Notes under the pieces: model-generated
What the model was told of the DNA's origin: nothing
What the model saw: only the letters and a program-made list of their open reading frames with translations
The model's database searches: none
Shown: piece by piece, positions 32,309-40,438 of the stretch
How positions within the stretch are numbered: the stretch's first letter is position 1
Layout: each line of letters begins with the position of its first letter
Made by a program: the position numbers and the translations under genes
Source of the DNA: Pseudonocardia sp. ICBG1293
GTDB taxonomy: Bacteria > Actinomycetota > Actinomycetes > Mycobacteriales > Pseudonocardiaceae
Reading direction: 5' to 3'
Assembly (NCBI RefSeq): GCF_020131355.1
Contig: NZ_JAHLEL010000047.1
Coordinates: forward strand, 62,001 to 126,000
DNA length: 64,000 nucleotides

Positions 32309-33474
32309 CCCCCGACCCGCCCGAGGCGACCGGCACGACGGCTGCCCCCGCTCCCGGCTCGCTGCCCGTCGGACCGCTGCCGGACGGCCTGGACCCCGAG
32401 TCGGTCACGGCCGTGCGGCGCATTCCCTTCGAGGGCACGCACTACTGGAGCGTCGGCGACTACGACCTGGCCAGGACGGTGCTGTCCGACCCGCGCTTCA
32501 GCCGCGAGGCCGCCGTCGCGCCCGGCGCGACCGAGCTGACCGCGCTCAGCCCGGCCGCCGAGTCGATCGTCAGCATGGACGGCGCGCCGCACGGCCGGCT
32601 GCGGCGGCTGATCGCCGGCACCTTCACCGAGCGGGCGACGGCCCGGTTCGCCGGTGACGTCGGGACCGACGTCGCACGGCTGCTCGACGCGATGGCCGAC
32701 GGCGAGCCCGCGGCCGATCTCGTCGGGTCCCTGTGCGCCCGGCTGCCGTTGTCGGTGCTCTGCCGGATCCTGGGCATCCCGCTGCGCGACGAGGACGAGT
32801 TCCGATCGCTGGTCGGGGTGCTGTTCGCCCTCGACGAGGACCGCTCGGAGGCGCGTCGCAAGGGATACCGGCTGGCCGCCTACATCAGTGGCCTCGTCCG
32901 GCGCAAACGAGCCGACCCCGGCCCGGACCTGCTGAGCTCCCTGATCGCCGCGCGCGACGCCGACGACCGCCTGACCTCCCGGGAGCTGGTCACGCTGTGC
33001 CTGGCCCTGCTGATGGCGGGCTACGAGACGACCGCCGACCAGCTCACCCTGTCGGTGCTGACGATGCTGCTGGACCGGGACCGCTGGGAGGCCGCCTGCA
33101 CCGATCCGGGTGTCGTCCCGGCACAGGTCGACGAGCTGCTGCGGCTGGCGCCGTCCACCCCGCTGTCCTTCACCCGGGTCGCCACCGAGGACGTCGAGCT
33201 GGGGGACGTCACGGTCCGCGCCGGCGACCCGCTGGTCGTGTTCTCGATGGGGGCCAACCGGTGCCCGCGAGCGGCCGGATCGCCACACCTGACGTTCGGG
33301 TACGGCGCGCACCGCTGTGTCGGCGCCCCGCTCGCCCGGATGCAGCTGGTGACCGCCGTGACCGGACTGACCACGCGCTTCCCCGGCCTGCGCCTCGACG
33401 AGGACCCGGCCGACCTGCCGTGGAAACCGCTCGGCGCCACCCGCGGCCTGACCCGGCTGCGCGTGCGCTGGTGA
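32305..33474 (+). CDS. Cytochrome P450 with shortened meander region
   Basis: The protein of 389 residues is a bacterial class I P450. The I-helix oxygen motif reads AGYETTADQ, the K-helix ExxR is DELLRLAP, and the haem motif is FGYGAHRCVGA with the Cys ligand. Between ANR (after the K helix) and the haem loop the usual stretch of DP.VF.DPD.FD..R type is lacking. The sequence passes from GANRCPRAAG straight to SPHLTFGYG, about 12-14 residues shorter than usual, which may be an in-frame deletion or a real variant. Its place between the exporter gene and sbnB suggests oxidation of the diaminopropionate-derived product. Redox partners are not encoded nearby. Confidence 0.9.
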   Translation: MTPDPPEATGTTAAPAPGSLPVGPLPDGLDPESVTAVRRIPFEGTHYWSVGDYDLARTVLSDPRFSREAAVAPGATELTALSPAAESIVSMDGAPHGRLRRLIAGTFTERATARFAGDVGTDVARLLDAMADGEPAADLVGSLCARLPLSVLCRILGIPLRDEDEFRSLVGVLFALDEDRSEARRKGYRLAAYISGLVRRKRADPGPDLLSSLIAARDADDRLTSRELVTLCLALLMAGYETTADQLTLSVLTMLLDRDRWEAACTDPGVVPAQVDELLRLAPSTPLSFTRVATEDVELGDVTVRAGDPLVVFSMGANRCPRAAGSPHLTFGYGAHRCVGAPLARMQLVTAVTGLTTRFPGLRLDEDPADLPWKPLGATRGLTRLRVRW

Positions 33475-33548
33475 CCACACCGACCCGGTCGTCGCCGGCC
33501 CGCATCCCGCCGATCCCGACCGTCGTACCCGACCGAGGAGGACCTCCC

Positions 33549-34598
33549 GTGACCATCACCGATCCGGCAGGACAGGCCGCCGCCCACGACGGCGCCGAGC
33601 CCGGCGCCCTCGAGATCGTGCCGGCGGCCGCCGTCGGCCGGGCACTGGACGAGCTGCGCCCCACCCTGACCGGGACCGTCGCCGAGGCCTACCGGGCCCA
33701 CGACGCCGGACGGACCGTCAACCCGGCGAGCGGATTCCTCCGGTTCCCGTCCACACCGGACGCCCGGATCATCTCGCTGCCCGCCAGCCTGGAGTACGGC
33801 CACGGGGTCGCCGGGGTGAAGTGGATCGCGAGCTTCCCCGGCAACGTCGCCCGCAACCGGCAGCGCGCGTCGGCGGTGCTGGTGCTCAACGACCGGGCGA
33901 CCGGCTACCCGGTCGCGTGCCTGGAGGCGGGCCGGATCAGTGCCGCCCGCACGGCCGCCTCGGCCGTGCTCGGCGCCGAGGCCGTGACCGGCGGCCGGCG
34001 GGCCGAGCACGTCCTCGTCGTGGGCGGCGGGGTGATCGCGCGGACCGTGGTCGACCACCTGCTGGCCGACGGCTGGTCGATCGGCAGGCTGACCGTCCTC
34101 GACACGGTGCCGGAGTACGCGCAGCGGCTCGCCGACCACGCGGCCGCGGGCGGGATCGCCGCAGGGACGGTCACCGATCCCGCCACGGCCGCCGCCGACA
34201 GCGACCTCGTCGTCTTCGCGACGACCGCACCCGCCCCGTGGTACGAGCAGCCGCTGCCCCCGGGCCAGACGGTGCTGGAGCTGTCGCTGCGCGACCTGCC
34301 GGTGTCGGCGGTGCTCGGCGCGAACAACATCGTCGACGACGTCGACCACTGCCTGACGGCGGCGACCTCGGTGCACCTGGCGGAGCAGCAGGTCGGGCAC
34401 CGGGAGTTCGTGTCCGGCACACTGGCGGGTCTGCTCCGTGGCGAGGTCGGGCTGGATCCGGCCCGGCCGACGGTCTTCTCGCCGTTCGGGCTCGGCGTCC
34501 TCGACCTCGCCGTGGGGGTGCGGGTGCTGGAACGGGCCCGCGCCGCGGGCGACCTCGTGCGCGTCGACGGCTTCCTGGGCGACCCCACCCGCTGGTAG
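33549..34598 (+). CDS. sbnB: SbnB-like N-(aminocarboxyethyl)glutamate dehydrogenase
   Basis: The protein of 349 residues belongs to the ornithine cyclodeaminase / mu-crystallin family. The N-terminal substrate part has VNPASGFLRFPSTPDARIISLPA and GVKWIASFPGN, with the Lys of the family. The NAD(H)-binding Rossmann part has VLVVGGGVIARTVVDHL. SbnB oxidatively splits the SbnA product to L-2,3-diaminopropionate, 2-oxoglutarate and NADH. It starts at GTG 33549 behind GAGGAGGACC. It is 74 bp after the P450 gene and closes the operon at a strong hairpin. Confidence 0.88.
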   Translation: MTITDPAGQAAAHDGAEPGALEIVPAAAVGRALDELRPTLTGTVAEAYRAHDAGRTVNPASGFLRFPSTPDARIISLPASLEYGHGVAGVKWIASFPGNVARNRQRASAVLVLNDRATGYPVACLEAGRISAARTAASAVLGAEAVTGGRRAEHVLVVGGGVIARTVVDHLLADGWSIGRLTVLDTVPEYAQRLADHAAAGGIAAGTVTDPATAAADSDLVVFATTAPAPWYEQPLPPGQTVLELSLRDLPVSAVLGANNIVDDVDHCLTAATSVHLAEQQVGHREFVSGTLAGLLRGEVGLDPARPTVFSPFGLGVLDLAVGVRVLERARAAGDLVRVDGFLGDPTRW

Positions 34599-34618
34599 CC
34601 CGGGCCCGGCGACACGGG

Positions 34619-34650
34619 GCGCGGCGGCGGGTGGACACCCGCCGCCGCGC
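34619..34650. terminator. Perfect 15-bp hairpin between convergent operons
   Basis: GCGCGGCGGCGGGTG and its exact inverse enclose two bases. It lies 20 bp past sbnB and 8 bp past the end of the ThDP enzyme gene on the other strand, so it should stop transcription from both sides. No U tract is present. Confidence 0.75.
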
Positions 34651-34657
34651 TCGGCGG

Positions 34658-36391
34658 TCAGCCGGGCAGCACGGGCACGTCCCCGTCCAGCGGTGCACCG
34701 GCGTGCGGGCCGTCGTCGAGGCCGACCCGGACCCAGACCACCGCGACCCGTCCGGCGCGGGTCTCGGCGTAGGCCTCGGCGACCGCGGGCCCGACCTGCG
34801 CGGCCTCGGTGACCCCGAACAGCCGGACCCGGGGGTCGGGGGACCCGGGGAGGTCACGTCCTGCCCGCGCGAAGATGCCGGCCGGGATGCCGTCCCCCGG
34901 CCTGCGCTGGCTCTCCAGCCACCCGTACCCACCGTTGTCGACGACCACGTACAACACCCCGAGCCCGTGGTCGGCCGCGGTCGGGAGGTCGGCGTCGACC
35001 AGGGTGAACGCCCCGTCCCCGACGACCGCGACCACACAGCGCTCCCCCACCGCCCGCTTGACGCCCACCGCGGCCGCGGCCCCGAAGCCGAGCGGTGTCT
35101 GCTCCGACGGCGCGACCCAGCCGCCGCCACCGCGGCACACGTAGGCCGGCCAGTGGTAGGTCAGCATGTCGGCCAGCCCGTTCTCGGCGACGAGGACCCG
35201 GTCGTCCGGGGTGTGGGCCGCGACCGCGGCCAGCGCGTCGGCGACCCGGGCCGGACGGACCCCGGCCCCGGGGGTCGTCGCCTGCTCCGTCCCGGCGGCG
35301 AGCGCGGCGGCGCGGCACACCTCGCCCCGTCGCCGCCACGGCCCCCGGTCCGGCCCCGCGCAGGCCGCCCAGCCGCGGGCCACCGCGGCGACGTCGCCGA
35401 CCACCCGATGACCGCCGTGTCCCGCGGAGAACTCCGCGGCCGCGCGGTTGACCTGCAGCACCGGGACCGTCGTCCCGATCGCGTCCGGCCAGCCGATCGT
35501 CGCGGTCTCCTCCAACCGGCTGCCCAGCGCGACGACGAGATCGGCCTCCGCCCACAGTGCAACGACCTCGGCGTGGCAGTAGAGCCCGCTCAGCCCCACG
35601 ACGTGCGGGTGCTCCTCGTCGATGCGCCCCCGGCCGGACGCGGTGAGGAACACCGGGGCGTCCAGGGCCTCGGCCAGCGCGAGCACCTCGGGCGCCGCAC
35701 CCCGGGCACCGCCGCCCGCCAGGATGAGCGGGCGCTGCGCCCCGGCCAGCAGCCTCCCGGCTCGGGACCCCTCCGGGAGCGGGCCCGCCGTGGCCTCCTC
35801 GATCGACGGCCCGTCCCCGGGCGGCACCGGGACGAGGGCGTCGAGCAGGTGCTCGGGGATCTCGAGGTAGACCGGGCCCGGCACCGGGCCGGTCGCCGTC
35901 CACAGTGCCTGACGCAGCGCCGGGACCAGCCGCGCCGGGGTCTCGACCCGGATGGCACGGCGTACCAGCGGACCGAGGACGGCGACCTGGTCGAGCTCCT
36001 GGAACGCCCCGGTGTCGCGGTGCTCCGGCGCGGTGCCGGTGGCGAGGACGAGCAACGGTGTGCGCGACGCGGACGCCTCCAGCACCGCGGTGCTGACGGT
36101 GGTCACGGCGGGTCCCTTGCCCACCACGACCACCCCGGTCGTCCCGGCCGCCTGGGCGTGCCCGACGGCCATGTACCCGGCGGCGCGCTGGTCACGGCAC
36201 ACGACCAGGTGCGGCGCGGCCGGAGCCGGTCCGGCCGCGGCCCGGAGCATCGCGACGTCGTCGGAGGGCAGCCCGAAGACCGTGCCCACCCCGGCCGCGG
36301 CGAGCTCGGCCAGGACCGCGGGCCAGGCCCCCTGCACGACGTCGCCGGCGGCCTGCCCGGGGGTGTCGCCGACCGTCCCGGCGGCGCTCAT
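34658..36391 (-). CDS. ThDP-dependent enzyme of acetolactate synthase type, catalytic Glu replaced by Asp
   Basis: The protein of 577 residues has the three-domain layout of acetolactate synthase / benzoylformate decarboxylase enzymes. The C-terminal ThDP motif reads VVGDGAFTLVDADLPTAADH up to VVDNGGYGW. In the N-terminal domain the cofactor-activating Glu, usually in a RHEQ-type context, is replaced: the sequence reads VVCRDQRAAGYMAVGHA, so Asp stands at that place. The C-terminal half keeps an intact APSEQTPLGFGAAAAVGVK loop. It starts at ATG overlapping the stop of the diiron gene (ATGA). It faces the sbnA operon tail to tail and probably serves the same pathway, perhaps by joining or decarboxylating a 2-oxoacid. 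The reaction is unknown. Confidence 0.82.
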   Translation of the reverse strand: MSAAGTVGDTPGQAAGDVVQGAWPAVLAELAAAGVGTVFGLPSDDVAMLRAAAGPAPAAPHLVVCRDQRAAGYMAVGHAQAAGTTGVVVVGKGPAVTTVSTAVLEASASRTPLLVLATGTAPEHRDTGAFQELDQVAVLGPLVRRAIRVETPARLVPALRQALWTATGPVPGPVYLEIPEHLLDALVPVPPGDGPSIEEATAGPLPEGSRAGRLLAGAQRPLILAGGGARGAAPEVLALAEALDAPVFLTASGRGRIDEEHPHVVGLSGLYCHAEVVALWAEADLVVALGSRLEETATIGWPDAIGTTVPVLQVNRAAAEFSAGHGGHRVVGDVAAVARGWAACAGPDRGPWRRRGEVCRAAALAAGTEQATTPGAGVRPARVADALAAVAAHTPDDRVLVAENGLADMLTYHWPAYVCRGGGGWVAPSEQTPLGFGAAAAVGVKRAVGERCVVAVVGDGAFTLVDADLPTAADHGLGVLYVVVDNGGYGWLESQRRPGDGIPAGIFARAGRDLPGSPDPRVRLFGVTEAAQVGPAVAEAYAETRAGRVAVVWVRVGLDDGPHAGAPLDGDVPVLPG

Positions 36392-37324
36392 CGGATGCTC
36401 CCGGCGGTGGTCGTCCCGGTGCCGAGCAGGTGCTCGGCGAAGGCCGGGTCGGCCCCGATCGTGCGCAGGTGCTTGCGGGCGAGGTCGGCGCACATCGCGC
36501 GGTACGCCTCACCGCGGCGGCCGTCCCGGTCGTCGAACCGCAGTGCGATCGGTATCGCCCGTTCCAGGACGTCGTAGATGTCGTCGGCGCAGCCCTCCTG
36601 CATCCCGACCCTCAGCGCGTGGGTCCCGAACCCGATGTGTCGCGACTCGTCGCGACACATCGCGGTGTAGGCGGTGCGGATCCCGGGCAGCACGTCGAGC
36701 CGGCGCAGGGTCCGGACCAGCGCGCGCTGCCCGACCAGCGCCAGGATGCCCTCGGTGACGAGGTGGAACAGCACCACCGCCCGCAGCCACCGCCGGTAGT
36801 CCATCGGCGTGCCGAGCAGGTCGGCGACCAGCTCCCCCTCCAGCAGCGTCAGCTCACGGTGCGGCGTGTCGGAGTCGTTCCAGGCCTGCGCGAGCATCCG
36901 GCGCGGCTCCGGGTCGAAGCCCGCGACCTCCGCGCCGAGGCGCAGCATGAGGTGGGTGTGCCGGGTCTCGTCGGCGATCTGGGTGCCGAGGAAGACCGAG
37001 TAGCTCTCGTCCGGGGACCCCACCAGGATCGGGCCCAGCATGTCCAGGCCGGTGTACCCCCCCGACGACGAACGTCCTGATCGAGTCGACGACCGTGCGG
37101 CGCAGCGCCTCGGGGAGGTGCCCGAGCGCGTCGGCGTCCGGGCCGAGCTCGACGTCGGCCGCCGACCACTGCTGGCGCTCCCAGCGGCGGTAGAGGTCGA
37201 CCGGCCCTGGCCGGTCGGCCGCGACGTACTCGGCGTGGCCGAGCACCGCCTCGGCGGGGAGCGCAGGCATCTCGCTCAGCTGCGCGTCGTCCATCATGAG
37301 GGTGGTCCAGCGCGCGGTGGTCAT
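36388..37324 (-). pseudogene. R2-like ferritin-fold diiron protein, frameshifted at a run of seven G
   Basis: Two frames together encode one protein of about 311 residues. The first part (from ATG 37324) contains DLYRRWERQQWSAADVEL and ends SIRTFVVGG. The second begins YTGLDMLGPILVG and contains two carboxylate/His motifs, DETRHTHLML and RDESRHIGFG, which with upstream Glu residues build a diiron site of ribonucleotide reductase R2 or R2lox type. The frames join if the 7-C run at 37057-37063 (7 G in the coding sense) had six. This can be a sequencing error, a recent mutation, or slippage-controlled expression. It overlaps the membrane acyltransferase-like gene and the ThDP enzyme gene, so the operon is otherwise tight. 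An oxidase or N-oxygenase role in the cluster is inference. Confidence 0.78.
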
Positions 37325-38673
37325 GTCGGCCTCCTGTGCTCGGAAGGGTGCAGATGCCGTGGGGCTGCCGGCGCGGCGATGCGCCGGCACAGGTAGCTGA
37401 TGGGACGTTCGAGGGGCCCCTGCCCGAGCCGGCTGCGCCACACCGTCGCGAGGACCAGTGCGCCGACGACCATCGCGACCAGGACCAGGTAGAGGTGCTC
37501 GATGAACAGCCGGGCCAGCAGCTCGGGGCCCAGGATCGCGATCACGACGATGTGACCGACGTAGCAGGTCAGCGCCAGGCTGCCGACCGCGATGAGCGGT
37601 GTGAGCGGTCCCGGCACGCGGTCGCCGAGGACGAGCAGGACACCGAGCAGGACCATCGAGAGCCCGATGACGCCGCCGATCTCCAGGGGGGCGCCGCTGT
37701 GCCCGGCCGTGGTCAGCAGCGCGACGGGGTGCACGGTCGGCACCGCCCCGATCGCGGTCGTGGCCAGCCGCCTGGCCTCGGCGACGTCGGTGCCGAGGTC
37801 GGCCGCCATCAGTGCGTATCCGCCCAACGGCCCGGTCAGCAACCAGGACAGTCCGTAGCAGGCCGCCGTCACGGTGGCCCCGCCCAGGACCAGGGCCCGG
37901 CGCACGGCGGCCTCGCGCAGCGGCAACCTGCCGATCGCCATCCCGGCGAGCAGGAAGGGCGCCCAGGTCAGGAGCGGGTACACGCCGGTCACGGTCAGCA
38001 CGAGCGCGGCATGGGCGATCCCGGCCGGTGAGGTCAGGTGCCACGGAGCGATGGTCTCGCCGACGCCCTCGTCGCCGACGATCCCCGCACGGAGCAGGAA
38101 CGACACGACCGGCCCCAGCACCGCGAGCAGCGCCGCCGCGGCGGCGAGCAGCACCGGTCGTACCCGCAGGATCGGCAGGGCCAGCAGGAAGAGCGCGGCG
38201 AACGCGGTGAGGATCTCCTTCACCGAGGTGCCCAGCGCGGTGAGCGCGAGACCGAGCCCGAACAGCAGCACCGCGCGCACCGCGAGGCGTACCCGCCGCT
38301 CCCGCATGGCGGCCCCGGCGGGCGGGTCGTCCGCGCCGCTGAGCAGCGCGGTCGTGATCCCGGCCAGCACGGCGAACAGCCCGGCGGACCGCCCCGAGAC
38401 GATCGCCTGCAGGGTCGAGTCCGGGAAGGTCTGGTAGGGGTTGAAGTGCGCCACGAACATGCCCAGCACCGCGAGGCCGCGGGCGGCATCGAGGCCGAGC
38501 AGCCGGGCGCCCCGTCGACGCTGCGTGGACCGCGGCCAGGAGGCGGTGGCCCGGGACGGGGTCGGCGGCCGGTCCGGATCCGGCCCGGTGGGGCCGGGTG
38601 AGTCGGGTGGAGGGTGCACACGATCATCGTGCCCGTGCCGCCGTGGGGCGGCATCGAACGAAAGAAGGATCAT
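37321..38673 (-). CDS. Polytopic membrane protein, DUF418 / acyltransferase-like
   Basis: This integral membrane protein of about 450 residues has some ten hydrophobic helices. After a Pro/Arg-rich cytoplasmic tail comes LLGLDAARGLAVLGMFVAHF, the hallmark start of DUF418 and heparan-glucosaminide acetyltransferase-like (DUF1624) proteins. Near the end stands SLALTCYVGHIVVIAILG. Relatives are thought to move acyl groups across the membrane or modify exported compounds, but DUF418 has no firm function. It is the first gene of the three-gene minus-strand operon with the diiron and ThDP proteins (ATGA overlaps). The start is uncertain: GTG 38619 would remove the first 18 residues. Confidence 0.72.
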   Translation of the reverse strand: MILLSFDAAPRRHGHDDRVHPPPDSPGPTGPDPDRPPTPSRATASWPRSTQRRRGARLLGLDAARGLAVLGMFVAHFNPYQTFPDSTLQAIVSGRSAGLFAVLAGITTALLSGADDPPAGAAMRERRVRLAVRAVLLFGLGLALTALGTSVKEILTAFAALFLLALPILRVRPVLLAAAAALLAVLGPVVSFLLRAGIVGDEGVGETIAPWHLTSPAGIAHAALVLTVTGVYPLLTWAPFLLAGMAIGRLPLREAAVRRALVLGGATVTAACYGLSWLLTGPLGGYALMAADLGTDVAEARRLATTAIGAVPTVHPVALLTTAGHSGAPLEIGGVIGLSMVLLGVLLVLGDRVPGPLTPLIAVGSLALTCYVGHIVVIAILGPELLARLFIEHLYLVLVAMVVGALVLATVWRSRLGQGPLERPISYLCRRIAAPAAPRHLHPSEHRRPT

Positions 38674-38727
38674 CGCATTTCCCGGGTCGGCCGATTTCCG
38701 TACGTGTTTCCGCGCCCCGGAACAGGA

Positions 38728-38767
38728 CCGGCCGGGCGCTCCCGGGGGGTGGAGAGCGCCCGGCCGG
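38728..38767 (-). terminator. Hairpin after the small membrane protein gene
   Basis: A perfect 14-bp stem (38728-38741 with 38754-38767, CCGGCCGGGCGCTC and its inverse) encloses a 12-base loop. It lies 23 bp past the stop of the small membrane protein gene and should separate it from the downstream operon. Confidence 0.75.
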
Positions 38768-38790
38768 AGTCGGGAGGTGTCGCGGACGGG

Positions 38791-39000
38791 TCAGCGCGGG
38801 GAGGACTTGGATCCGGATCCGTGCGAGACCCGCCAGACCCAGGTGACGACGACCACCACCAGCGCGACCACGACCACCGTGACGCCGACGTTGACGGGGA
38901 CGGAGACACCGTCCATGAACTGCTGTTTCAGCATGTTCGATCCGATGATCGCGATCAGGTACACCCACCAGGGTGCCCAGCGGTTGTCCGGTTCGGCCAC
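38791..39000 (-). CDS. Small membrane protein of unknown function
   Basis: The protein has 69 residues starting at GTG 39000, behind GAGGAGA at good spacing. It has a Trp-rich amphipathic start (NRWAPWWVYLIAIIGSNML), then a strongly hydrophobic helix rich in Val (VGVTVVVVALVVVVVTWVW), and a short basic tail ending SGSKSSPR. I do not recognise the family. It is divergent from the sensor kinase gene across about 137 bp and could be its partner or target. A longer version from 39102 lacks a good ribosome site. Confidence 0.6.
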   Translation of the reverse strand: MAEPDNRWAPWWVYLIAIIGSNMLKQQFMDGVSVPVNVGVTVVVVALVVVVVTWVWRVSHGSGSKSSPR

Positions 39001-39137
39001 GGGTCTCTCCTCGTATATCTTCGACGGAATCGTCGATGTGCGCGTGCTCGAATCCGATTCTGGCAGCACGGATCCGGGTCCGGCATCGTGCGAAAGTCGC
39101 ATTCGAAACAGCGGGCCGGATGTGGTCAGCTGGAGGC

Positions 39138-40339
39138 ATGACTCTCGCGCCCGCGTGGTTCCGGCGGCGGTACCCCCTGGTGAACAGGCAGGACCTCACG
39201 CTGGTCACCGGGTCGCTCGCGATCGGGGCGGTGCTGTACCCGCTGATGGTCGTGCCCGCGCTCGGCGGGCGGGTCGAGGGCCCGCTCGCGGTGGAGCTCG
39301 TCGCCACCTTCCTCGGGCTGTGCGTGGCCCAGCTCTTCCGCCGCCAGGCCCCGGTGCCCGCGCTCGCGGTGGGCACCGTGCTGCTGCTGATGGACGTCGT
39401 ACCCGGACCGAGCATCCCGGCGTGGATCGTCTACGCCGACCTGCTCTACGCGGCGACGCTCCACGGGCCGCAGCGTCTGAGTCGCCACATGGTCCCGCTC
39501 GCCACCGTCCTCGCGGCGCTGCTGATGATCACCCTGGTGGCGCTGGACCCCGCCTGGCAGGACGGCCTGGTCACCGCCGTGGGCGCCATCCCGCTCGTGC
39601 TGATCCCGGTCGCCTGGGGGCGCAACGTCCGCCACCACCAGGAGACCGCCTCGGCCGAGCGGCGCTTCGCGGAGCAGGCGGCACACATCGCCGACCTGGA
39701 CCGGGCGTCGGCCGTCCATGCCGAGCGCAACCGGATCGCGCGCGACCTGCACGACGTCGTCGCGGGCCACGTCGCGTCGATCGCCTTGCAGGCCGAGGCC
39801 GCCGTGACCTCGGCGGCCGTGCACGACCCTGCGGTGAGCGACCTGGTCGGCCGGATGCGCGAGGAGAGCGTGCGGGCGCTGCGCGAGATGCGGTCCATGA
39901 TCGACGTTCTGCGGGCCGACGGGTCGGGATGGCCGAGGACAGCTCGCCGGGCAAGCTCTCCGACGTGCCGCTCCTGGTCGACTCGGCACGCGGCAGCGGG
40001 CTGCGGGTCGAGCTGCGCTCGCTGCCCGCGACGGAGGAGCTCACCGGGACGGTCGAGCTGACCGCCTACCGCATCGTGCAGGAGGCCCTGCTCAACGCGT
40101 GCAAGCACGCGCCGAACTGCGCCGCGACCCTCACGATCACCCACGACGGGTCGTCGCTGCTGGTCGAACTGCGCAACGACCTCCCCCTCGGCACCGGGCC
40201 GGCGTCGGTCGCCGAGACCGGCGGCGGCCGGGGCCTGGTGACCATGCGGGAACGCGCCGAGGCCGTCGGCGGCAGGCTGACCGGTGGCCCCGACGGTGAC
40301 GGCTGGCTGGTCCGGGCCGCCCTGCCCCGGCTGGCCTGA
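39138..40339 (+). pseudogene. NarL-type sensor histidine kinase, split by a one-base frameshift
   Basis: The first frame (39138-40061) encodes about four to five membrane helices and the dimerisation/phosphoacceptor part ERNRIARDLHDVVAGHVASI, with the H-box His. The ATPase part lies in another frame, readable from ATG 39929 to 40339. Its N-box is AYRIVQEALLNACKHA and its glycine box is GGGRGLVTMRERAEAVGG. One extra base near GGGTCGGGA (39921-39929) would join them into a normal 400-residue kinase. Alternatively the ATPase half is made separately from ATG 39929. No response regulator gene is adjacent. The start at 39138 is tentative, because its GGAGG is very close to the ATG. Confidence 0.8.
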
Positions 40340-40438
40340 CCGGGGGCGCGGGCACCGGTCGGTCGCGATTCGGTGATCGGTCGGCGAACAGTGGGTGATC
40401 CACCCGAACCATCCGAAACGGTGAACTAGATTGCCCCT

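Noticed and set aside
38754..38767. GAGCGCCCGGCC looks like the end of the E MITE
   Set aside because: The match stops after 11-12 bases, there is no TTA/TAA flank and no second end; the sequence is one arm of a terminator hairpin.
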